This document shows positions 16,717 through 23,951 of a DNA stretch of 41,616 nucleotides, in pieces (position 1 is the stretch's first letter; each line of letters opens with the position of its first letter). The notes under the pieces were generated by a model. The model was not told where the DNA came from, searched no databases, and saw only the letters and a list, made by a program, of their open reading frames with translations. Location of the stretch: assembly GCA_002715375.1 (NCBI GenBank), contig PAZA01000041.1:1-41616 (forward strand), in the 5' to 3' direction. Made by a program: the position numbers and the translations under genes. Source of the stretch: Halobacteriovoraceae bacterium. Its GTDB lineage: Bacteria > Bdellovibrionota > Bacteriovoracia > Bacteriovoracales > Bacteriovoracaceae.

Positions 16717-16759
16717 CTTTTTTTCTTTTTTTTCTTTATCTTTTTCCGAATAGTTCGTT

Positions 16760-16990
16760 ATGGACATTTTGGATTTCATTTTTAAAACTTTTTCTTATTT
16801 TATTGTTATACATTTATTTTTTGATTGCTTTTCGGACAAACTAGGTCCTAATTGGAAACCCTTGGTTTCTTTTTTCAAAAAAACTATCTTCTATATTTGT
16901 TACCCTTTTAGAATGAAACGGAAAACGTCCCTAGATTTTTCGCCACTACTTGCTTTGCTATTTTTTACTTTGTTTCGCAACTTATTGTAA
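16760..16990 (+). CDS. Small membrane protein resembling one YggT half
   Basis: The 76-residue product has a hydrophobic N-terminal helix (about residues 6-22) and a hydrophobic C-terminal helix (about 60-75). They are joined by a basic loop ending in YPFRMKRKTSLDFSPLLALL. The pattern of two helices with a loop ending in xDFSPLxALL recalls one half of YggT-family membrane proteins, which usually have two such halves. No convincing ribosome binding site precedes the ATG, which lies in the T-rich tail of the terminator region. The gene call therefore rests on the family-like sequence. Confidence 0.5.
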   Translation: MDILDFIFKTFSYFIVIHLFFDCFSDKLGPNWKPLVSFFKKTIFYICYPFRMKRKTSLDFSPLLALLFFTLFRNLL

Positions 16991-17123
16991 AAAAATTCGT
17001 ATTTAAAAACTTATTAAAAAAAAGATAAATTGGAAGTCAAATATAGTTTTTTGATGTCTAATAAAGGAAGTCTTAGAGTTTTAAGAAATATCTCTCCACA
17101 AGATAAAATTTAAGGAGAACTTT

Positions 17124-18449
17124 GTGAAAAGTAATGAAGTGAAAGAAGTCTCAGAAAAAAATGTTTCTAAAAGAGAAATATTCGGTTGGGCCATGTTTGA
17201 TTTTTCAAATTCTGGCTATACAACCGTTGTTATCACTGCCATTTACGGGGGAATCTTCACTGAATATATTGTGGGGTCCGAGTCAAATCTTAAAGATACT
17301 TACTGGTCGTTCTCAATCATTTTGGCAACATTAATGGCCCTGGTCCTTTCACCACTTGTTGGAGCACTCTGTGACCTTCATGGAAAAAAGAAAAAGTACC
17401 TGGTGGGGACATGCATTTTGACGGCACTTCCTACTGCTTTACTGTACTTTGTGGGTCCAGGACAAATTTGGACTGCCATTTTTCTTTTGGCCATCAGTCA
17501 TGCTTCTTTTATGTTGAGCGAGAATTTTTGTGGTAGCTTCCTCCCTGACCTTGCAACGGAAAAAAATATGGCCAAAGTTTCAGGCATCGGTTGGGGGATT
17601 GGTTACTTTGGTGGTCTCGTTAACCTTATTCTTGTTCAATTAATTGTGACAAGTAAGCCAGAAAAAGATTTGGAGCTTTTTCTCTCTGAAAATCAATTGG
17701 CCATGCTATTAACAGGGGTTTTTGTCATTGTTGCAGCTCTTCCAACAATGATATTTTTGAAGGATCGATCCCGTCCCGTTTCTGGTTATGAAAACGCTTC
17801 TATGGGAGATCTTTTCAAGGCAGGACTTAAGAGGACTGTAACAACTTTTAGGGAAGCAAAAGAGCATAAGAACCTTTTTAGTTTTTTATGGGCCTTTGTT
17901 TTTTATTATGCGGGATTGTCAGCGACGATAAACTTTGCAGGTATTTTTGCCAGAAGGGAACTTAAGTTTGAAACCGGTGACTTGGTCATCATGTTTCTCT
18001 GTATTCAATTGTCTGCTGCTGTTGGTTCTTATTTCTTTGGTCTTTTAGAGAAAAAAACTGGTATTAAAAATAATATTTTATGGACTCTTGTTCTTTGGTT
18101 TGTTTCAATTTTTGCAATTGTTATTCTTGATCCAATTAGTAGTCTTTTAGGGGTTGGGCCAAAGCAATTCTTTTTCTTTGTAAGTATTATTGTAGGACTT
18201 GGATTAGGGGCCACACAATCATCAAGCAGGGCCTTTGTAGGTATGCTTTGTCCTCCAGGGAGAAGTGCTGAAATGTTTGGTCTTTGGGGAATGGCGAATC
18301 GTATTGCAGTTCTCTTTTCCATGGCAACTTTTGGTCCGCTTTCTGATTACCTGGGTTCTATAAAGGGTGCTTGCGTCTTACTCCTTTTTTATCTTATTGC
18401 TGGAGCGTGGCTTCTGTGGAAAATACCAACCGCTAAAAAAGAAGGTTAA
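17124..18449 (+). CDS. MFS transporter, UMF1/Atg22-like
   Basis: Inner-membrane transporter of the major facilitator superfamily with about 12 hydrophobic helices in 441 residues. The N-terminus FGWAMFDFSNSGYTTVVITAIYGG is typical of the UMF1 (Atg22-like) family, whose substrates are poorly known. The loop between helices 2 and 3 has the MFS-type GALCDLHGKKKKYL. GTG at 17124 is the start, with TAAGGAG upstream. The following CBS-domain gene starts 67 bases after its stop with no terminator between, so the two are likely co-transcribed and the CBS protein might regulate transport (inference). Confidence 0.86.
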   Translation: MKSNEVKEVSEKNVSKREIFGWAMFDFSNSGYTTVVITAIYGGIFTEYIVGSESNLKDTYWSFSIILATLMALVLSPLVGALCDLHGKKKKYLVGTCILTALPTALLYFVGPGQIWTAIFLLAISHASFMLSENFCGSFLPDLATEKNMAKVSGIGWGIGYFGGLVNLILVQLIVTSKPEKDLELFLSENQLAMLLTGVFVIVAALPTMIFLKDRSRPVSGYENASMGDLFKAGLKRTVTTFREAKEHKNLFSFLWAFVFYYAGLSATINFAGIFARRELKFETGDLVIMFLCIQLSAAVGSYFFGLLEKKTGIKNNILWTLVLWFVSIFAIVILDPISSLLGVGPKQFFFFVSIIVGLGLGATQSSSRAFVGMLCPPGRSAEMFGLWGMANRIAVLFSMATFGPLSDYLGSIKGACVLLLFYLIAGAWLLWKIPTAKKEG

Positions 18450-18516
18450 AAACTTCTTGAAAAGTGTTTGGCCTCAAGCCTTTCTGCCGAAAAGTCCCTT
18501 GAAAAAAGGAGATATT

Positions 18517-18906
18517 ATGAAAGAAGAAAAATATGTAAAAGATATTATGACCAAGGACCTCGTGACAATTGACCATGAAAGTACAGTACTGGAAGCTTGT
18601 CAATTAATGACAGACCATAAAATTGGTGCTGTCGTCATCCTCAGTGCGATCAAAGAGGCCATTGGAATTTTTACTGAAAGAGACCTCTTAAACAGGGTTG
18701 TTTCTAAAGATAAACCTCACAGTGATAAAGTTAAGGATTATATGACCCCAGACTTTGTATGTGTTCAGGCGGCAGATGAATTGGAAGGGTTGGCCAAAAT
18801 CATGATTGATGGCAACTTTAGGCACCTCCCAGTTGCTGATGGGCATGACATTGTAGCGATGCTTTCAATTAGGGATATTGTTAAGCATTTTCTTTATTAC
18901 TCTTAA
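18517..18906 (+). CDS. Two-CBS-domain protein
   Basis: A stand-alone CBS pair of 129 residues. The first domain has VKDIMTKDLVTIDHESTVLEA and GIFTERDLLNRVV; the second has VKDYMTPDFV and RHLPVADGHDIVAMLSIRDIV. The ATG at 18517 is chosen because AAAAAGGAG lies at the right distance; the longer frame overlaps the MFS gene without a ribosome binding site. It is a paralogue of the CBS protein at 10412. It likely senses an adenine nucleotide, and its position after an MFS gene suggests linkage to that transporter. Confidence 0.88.
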   Translation: MKEEKYVKDIMTKDLVTIDHESTVLEACQLMTDHKIGAVVILSAIKEAIGIFTERDLLNRVVSKDKPHSDKVKDYMTPDFVCVQAADELEGLAKIMIDGNFRHLPVADGHDIVAMLSIRDIVKHFLYYS

Positions 18907-18922
18907 TTTCCGAATTTTGACT

Positions 18923-19936
18923 CTAGTTTGACTCTAAAAGGTCATGTTTTAAAAGCATGGCCTTAAATTTTTTTACAAGGCCTGGATTCATATTCCTTTC
19001 AGTTAGGTATTTAGCATGGCTGTCTTGATTGCTCGGGTTTAGCTTTATTCCCCAGAGAGGTCTACTTGAGTTAGGAATCATAGAGTATCTGACATCCATA
19101 ATAAAGTTTTCTTTCTGTGGGTCTTTTGCAACATGGCCCATAGAAAACCAACTAAAGCGTTGGATGTCATTCCATTGCTTCGTCCCCTTTTTTATTTGAG
19201 GAAAGTCTCTTTCTAAGTTGAGTTCCAAAATTGAATTGCCCTCATAGATTTTTGTTGGACCAAGGTTGTGAATAGCATCAATATAGAATTTTCCTTTGTA
19301 CTTGTAGATGGTTTTCCATAGGAAAAGATTGGCAATGGAGAGTTTCGCGCTTACGGATTTAACTTTATGACCTCTTTTTTTAGCAAGGTCTAAAGCGGCC
19401 ATCCGGGCCCGGTAGTTTTGAAAAAGGCCAAGGGAAAGATAAAGAAGTGCATAAATAACTGCTACCCTGGCAAAAAGGGCCTTGTTTTTAAAGGCCCCCC
19501 AAAAAATAAGGCCTAGTATGGGAAAGGTAAAAAGGGGATCAATGATTGAAATATTATTCCAGGCCACTCTCATATTGCTAAATGGCCAAAAGAGTTGAGT
19601 CCCATAAGATGTGCAACTGTCTATAAGACCATGAGTTAAATATCCTAAGAAAGAGTAAAGATAAATTTCTTTAAATCGGAATGACTTTTTAAAGAATGGA
19701 TAAAAAAGAAGGGAGCAGAAAAGCGCGCCGACAGGAATAAATATTAAGGAATGGGTAAATTGCCTATGGTATTTAAGAAAAAGTAAAGGGTCTTCTTGAG
19801 ACCTTATAAGGACGTCCAGGTCAGGTGCCATTCCCGAGAGCCAACCTATGATTAAAATAGAGAAGTGTTTTGCTGTTTTTTTTGTAAGGGCCTGAGGAAG
19901 ACTTGCGCCTATTGCCCCTTGAGTAATAGGGTCCAT
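18923..19936 (-). CDS. YdjM-like membrane-bound metal-dependent hydrolase (DUF457 type)
   Basis: Integral membrane protein of the YdjM/YbcI family (annotated as membrane-bound metal-dependent hydrolase). The N-terminus MDPITQGAIGASLP is characteristic. Likely metal ligands are D38 and D40 in APDLD, the histidines in YHRQFTHS, and H and D in LTHGLIDSCTSYGTQLFWPF. Several hydrophobic helices lie in residues 25-180, followed by a soluble C-terminal part of about 130 residues. The family is linked to phospholipid or DNA-damage functions in other bacteria, but the reaction is not established. It is convergent with the CBS gene and divergent from the receiver-like gene. Confidence 0.82.
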   Translation of the reverse strand: MDPITQGAIGASLPQALTKKTAKHFSILIIGWLSGMAPDLDVLIRSQEDPLLFLKYHRQFTHSLIFIPVGALFCSLLFYPFFKKSFRFKEIYLYSFLGYLTHGLIDSCTSYGTQLFWPFSNMRVAWNNISIIDPLFTFPILGLIFWGAFKNKALFARVAVIYALLYLSLGLFQNYRARMAALDLAKKRGHKVKSVSAKLSIANLFLWKTIYKYKGKFYIDAIHNLGPTKIYEGNSILELNLERDFPQIKKGTKQWNDIQRFSWFSMGHVAKDPQKENFIMDVRYSMIPNSSRPLWGIKLNPSNQDSHAKYLTERNMNPGLVKKFKAMLLKHDLLESN

Positions 19937-20051
19937 CGGTCAATCTTAGGTGATTCGAAAGAGATTGAAAAGGTTCATAATTTTGTTTCAGGCAAGGAAT
20001 ATTTTGGGTAGAATAAGGTTTATTCAATTTCCAGGGAAGGAGTGAGGTGCT

Positions 20052-21284
20052 GTGTCCGAAGACAAAAAGAAAATTCTTTTTATTGGACCTAAAAATCCTG
20101 TTCTTGAAGAAATAAGACCTCAAATTGAGGGAACAGGTCTTTTTGGTATTTATGAAACGACTTTTAAAGACCATAATGCCCAAGAAATTTTAAGTTATCT
20201 TCCTTGGGTTGTTGTCATTACATGTCCTAAAGAGTGTTCTAAGTTTATGAAGGCCTATGGTGGAGTCATTAAAAAAACTGATTCTAAGGTTATTTTGGTG
20301 ACTGAAAAGGAAGCTTCCAAAAAGGTTCTTCATGCTAATTTAAGGTTTGTATTATCTGAGTACCTTTATGGTAATGTGAACCCTAAAACACTTCTTCACA
20401 AAATTCAGTTCCAAATTAAATCTCTTCCGGATATTTCAAATGATGACTTGCGCCAGATCGCAACAACTCAGTCTCCTTCAAAAGAGACGGAACCTAAACC
20501 TGATGGACCTCGTTATGAGGTTGGTCCTGGTAAAGAAAAAGAAGGGAGTGATGTTCCTCATTATGAGGTAGGTGAAGTTAAAAAGAAAAAGAAAGGGGTC
20601 CCAACCTACGAGTCAGCGCCTGTTCAAAAGAAAGTGAAAAGCGAAATTCAGGTCGCCGATCAAGGAGGAATAACTCCTAAAAGGACTAAAGGTGAGGTTC
20701 AAATTGAGGAAGCTGCACCAGAAGAAATTGAAAAGAAAGTGGCAGAAATTAGTTCACTTCTTGGCGTTTCACCTGCTTACATTAAAGTAGGAAAGTACCT
20801 AGAAGAGGAAGCTAGGGGCAACTTGCCTCAAGAAGATTGCCTTAGTTTTTACGAAGAAAATAGTCCAAAGGTAAAAAAACTAGAGGACGTTTTTGAAGAG
20901 TTTGAAGTCAACTTTGAAGATAAATCCTACTTAAGCCAATCACTTTTTTTGCTAAATGACTTAAAAGATTCTTCATTAGAGGCAGGCCTTTTTGATTTGG
21001 CCCTATTTTGCGAACTCACAAGAGCAATTTCTCTTAGACTAACTGCAGTTCATGACGAATCCGCTGGAGAAGTTGTGCTAGGAGTTCTTTTTAACGCAGC
21101 CGAATTTATCGAGTCAGAACTTGAAGAAATAAAAAAAGGAAGCGGGGTACCTCTGAAAGAAAATCCTGATAAAGCGATTTTTAACCGCTTTCACTGGATC
21201 CAAAAGAAATTTGACTCCCTCGAGGCCCCTCCAGGTGAAACTTTTCCAGACATTCAAAAAATTCTTAACGCTCTCGGTATTTAA
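20052..21284 (+). CDS. Receiver-like protein with YEVG repeats and an unknown C-terminal domain
   Basis: The start is GTG with GAGG six bases upstream. Residues about 6-125 look like a CheY-like fold (KILFIGPKNPVLEEI, WVVVITCP, SKVILVTEK), but the usual acidic pocket and phospho-Asp are not evident. It is therefore probably a pseudo-receiver. Residues about 150-215 form a charged linker with three related units, RYEVGPG, HYEVGEV and TYESAPV. The C-terminal 180 residues (about 225-410) are helical and not recognised. No signal peptide is seen, so it is cytosolic. It stands alone between divergent and unrelated genes. Confidence 0.7.
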   Translation: MSEDKKKILFIGPKNPVLEEIRPQIEGTGLFGIYETTFKDHNAQEILSYLPWVVVITCPKECSKFMKAYGGVIKKTDSKVILVTEKEASKKVLHANLRFVLSEYLYGNVNPKTLLHKIQFQIKSLPDISNDDLRQIATTQSPSKETEPKPDGPRYEVGPGKEKEGSDVPHYEVGEVKKKKKGVPTYESAPVQKKVKSEIQVADQGGITPKRTKGEVQIEEAAPEEIEKKVAEISSLLGVSPAYIKVGKYLEEEARGNLPQEDCLSFYEENSPKVKKLEDVFEEFEVNFEDKSYLSQSLFLLNDLKDSSLEAGLFDLALFCELTRAISLRLTAVHDESAGEVVLGVLFNAAEFIESELEEIKKGSGVPLKENPDKAIFNRFHWIQKKFDSLEAPPGETFPDIQKILNALGI

Positions 21285-21470
21285 GAAGGCGCAGAAGTTT
21301 TTTTAAACACGCAAAAAAATTTCAATTTCGGAAAAAAATAAGGTATAGAAGCAGATCGGGTTTAATGTCTGAAGCTCAGATTTACGACCCTTTGTGTTTA
21401 ATTATCATTTTAAATTTTGAGGTTAGAGAAAAAACTCTAAGTTTATCCTCTTTGAACAGGAAATAGAGAC

Positions 21471-22862
21471 ATGAAAATCATTCCTTTTAGTTTTAAAGTG
21501 AAGGAAAAAGTTCATAAGACAAGTGCGCTTCTCATTTTACCGCTATGTTTAATCTTGCTAATGAGTAGCAAGGCTTATTCTAAAAAACTTTCAGATTATA
21601 GTCCCTATAACTATGATGTTCTTTTTACCAATCCTGATTGTAAAACTCACCTCTATGAAGAGCCCATTCTTTCTATGAAAGGAGAGCTCATCCATAGCAA
21701 GCCAAAAAACGCTTATTGTAAACCAGAGGAAAACGAAAAAGTAGAAGAGCAAAAACATACTCCATTTTATAGAATTAGAGAGTGGATACGTGATCCGGAG
21801 ACAAAAGAAATTTTTATGGCCTACCTCTCCTTCTCCAAAAAACCGATCTTGGATGAGCTTTGTAATGCTATAAAAAATCGAGGTTTGAAACTTACGTTAA
21901 TTGTCGATAAAAATAACAGAAAAAGAGGCATGGAAAGCCTTTTAAGTTTAAAGAATTGTCCGGCTTTAAGTTTTGGCCAAGACGAAATAACCATTCCAAA
22001 AGTTCTCACCAGAGGAGGTGAAGGACGAGGAAAAAATAAGATAGGCTTTGCTCACAATAAGCTAATTCTTATAAATCCAAATCAAAAGGGAAAGGTGAAG
22101 CTTGCTTTTAGTAGTGGAAATATGTCTAATGGGACAACGACCCATCATGAAAATTGGCATTTTATTACAACTAATTCTGAAAGTTACTTCTTTCAATCAC
22201 ATCTTTGTTTAAAGAAAGGCCTTCTTGATTACGCAACTTCAATTGATATTTTCACTAAATTTATAAAAGAGTGTAGAGCAAATATTAATGTTCCTGAAGA
22301 GACAGATATCAAAGCTTTTTTCGTCCCAGCTGAAGGTAAAGAAGCCCTTGAGGCTTTAAAAAACGAAATGAGCTACGCTTCAGAAATTCGTATGGCAACC
22401 CACCGTTTTTCAAGTAAACAAATTATTGCTTTTATGGAAGAAGCCTTAAAGAGAGGGGCCCACATTCAGTTTGTTTTTGATGATGACCTTTACTGGTCAA
22501 GCAAACTGAAAAGAGGAATGGGGAGGAATCTTTATAGAGAGGCCGTTCATGTGGACGACCTAATTGCAAAGGGCCTTAAGGTTAAATATATTGAAACTTT
22601 TGCTGACAAGGTTTTTGGCGCCAGAAAGGTACAGCTTCAACACAATAAATTTCTTATTTTTACAGGACCTCTTCATAATAATTATTCAGTCTTTACAGGA
22701 GCAGGAAATTTAACAGGTGCTGCTTTTCAAAAAAACTTTGAAAACTTTTATCTTATAAAAGATCCTGCTGTTTATTTTATGTTTAGGCTTCAATATTATA
22801 GGTTTTGGAATTCTTTGGGTACGGCTCCAGAGGATATGCCAGAGAGGTTAGTTCTCCCTTAA
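21471..22862 (+). CDS. Secreted phospholipase-D-fold protein with altered HKD motifs
   Basis: An N-terminal signal peptide (residues about 1-36) is followed by two PLD-fold halves. The HxK pairs H195/K197 and H391/K393 are present, each with a downstream S/GxGN element (SSGNMSN and GAGNLTG). The Asp seven residues after each His is replaced by Asn202 and Thr398. Because that Asp stabilises the fold rather than attacking the substrate, activity may persist. Together with the PLD protein at 13531 it forms a pair of exported paralogues. AGGAAA upstream and ATG at 21471 set the start. Phospholipase, nuclease and transferase roles are all possible. Confidence 0.82.
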   Translation: MKIIPFSFKVKEKVHKTSALLILPLCLILLMSSKAYSKKLSDYSPYNYDVLFTNPDCKTHLYEEPILSMKGELIHSKPKNAYCKPEENEKVEEQKHTPFYRIREWIRDPETKEIFMAYLSFSKKPILDELCNAIKNRGLKLTLIVDKNNRKRGMESLLSLKNCPALSFGQDEITIPKVLTRGGEGRGKNKIGFAHNKLILINPNQKGKVKLAFSSGNMSNGTTTHHENWHFITTNSESYFFQSHLCLKKGLLDYATSIDIFTKFIKECRANINVPEETDIKAFFVPAEGKEALEALKNEMSYASEIRMATHRFSSKQIIAFMEEALKRGAHIQFVFDDDLYWSSKLKRGMGRNLYREAVHVDDLIAKGLKVKYIETFADKVFGARKVQLQHNKFLIFTGPLHNNYSVFTGAGNLTGAAFQKNFENFYLIKDPAVYFMFRLQYYRFWNSLGTAPEDMPERLVLP

Positions 22863-22916
22863 ATTTAATTTTTAGGAAACTCAACTTAGTTAAATTAAAA
22901 AACTTTGTATAATGAT

Positions 22917-23951
22917 CTAGTCTATTTTTTTGGAAAATAATTGATATTCGTGCTCCCATAATGTTTCAGTCTTTGCTTGAAGATTGTTCGCTGTAATCGA
23001 GTCTCTTTTAAAAAGCGCTGATATATAGTCCACAAGGCCTTGTTCGTGGCCCATCTTAGCACAACAATGGATTAAAGCGTTCGAAAGACCTTTCCCTTGA
23101 AAATTAGGGTTGACGACAATACTTTTAAAGACCAGGTCGTTACCACTTTTAAAGGTAAAAGAAAAAGCCGCAGGTTCTCCTTCTGGGCTTTTTGCCATAT
23201 GGCTTGTGCTAAAATCGAACTTTTTAAAAAGAGGAACATAAAGGGCCTGGAACTCAGGAAAAGTAATGGCCTCATAGAGGTAATTTTTACTAAACCCTTC
23301 AAGGCTCAATGTGAAAATGGACTCCAGGTTTTCAAGAAGAAACTCTTCACTATCAAAAGCATGAAAGGTAAAGCCATCTTTGATTGTCCTGTCGTAATAC
23401 TTCTTGGTGGCATCAGCAAATTTATAGTTTTTATCAGATAATGTACTTGAATAACTTTCATTTGTTTTAAAACCGAAATTTTTAAAATAAGTGACGTATT
23501 CTGGTGGGTTAATAGGTTCCCAAACAAAAAAACGGTCATCTGATTGGTCTACTCTAAAGCGGTAGGAAAACCAAGTATTATAGTTAATAGGACCTATAAC
23601 TTCACTTGCACCTTCTTCTTTTAGCCAACTTTCTGCTTGTTCTAATAGTTCTTTGGCAATCTTTTCATGGTCACTATGTGTGACGTCGACTTCAAAAAAG
23701 CCGACATAGCCTTTCCCGGGATAGTCAGGAGGTATATTAGCGCCAATTCGACCTAGAAGGTTATCTCCATCGACAGCCATAAAAAACTCTTTTTTGGGAG
23801 GTTTAGGTAACTGGAGCATACCAAGCCAAACCTGTTCAGGGTAATTTCCTGAGCTGTAGGGGGCCTTCCTGACTCTGTTTTGCACGGATGCAAAGGAGTG
23901 GTCAAATTGTGATGCTCCTTGAACAGACCTCTTAACTATTTTAATTGTCAT
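22917..23951 (-). CDS. Two-domain GNAT-like acyltransferase
   Basis: The 344-residue product looks like two GNAT-fold domains. The N-terminal one has FFMAVDGDNLLGRIGA, then VGFFEVDVTHSDHEKIAKELLEQAESWLKEEGASEVIGPIN; the C-terminal one ends with LVFKSIVVNPNFQGKGLSNALIHC, where FQGKGLS resembles the acetyl-CoA pyrophosphate loop (Q/RxxGxG/A). It may N-acylate a product of the operon. Its ATG overlaps the end of the upstream dikinase gene by 11 bases (23941-23951), so it is translationally coupled. It is the last gene of the ligase-UbiA-dikinase-GNAT operon. The substrate is unknown. Confidence 0.78.
   Translation of the reverse strand: MTIKIVKRSVQGASQFDHSFASVQNRVRKAPYSSGNYPEQVWLGMLQLPKPPKKEFFMAVDGDNLLGRIGANIPPDYPGKGYVGFFEVDVTHSDHEKIAKELLEQAESWLKEEGASEVIGPINYNTWFSYRFRVDQSDDRFFVWEPINPPEYVTYFKNFGFKTNESYSSTLSDKNYKFADATKKYYDRTIKDGFTFHAFDSEEFLLENLESIFTLSLEGFSKNYLYEAITFPEFQALYVPLFKKFDFSTSHMAKSPEGEPAAFSFTFKSGNDLVFKSIVVNPNFQGKGLSNALIHCCAKMGHEQGLVDYISALFKRDSITANNLQAKTETLWEHEYQLFSKKID

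Noticed and set aside
17051-17079. TTGATG-N17-TAGAGT as promoter of the MFS gene
   Set aside because: Only 4/6 matches to each hexamer; not better than chance in this composition.
18367-18516. 50-codon N-terminal extension of the second CBS protein
   Set aside because: It overlaps the end of the MFS gene in another frame; the strong AAAAAGGAG points to ATG 18517.
22864-22899. Inverted repeat TTTAATTT/AAATTAAA as a terminator between convergent genes
   Set aside because: The 8-bp stem is all A-T with a 20-base loop; not stable enough to call.
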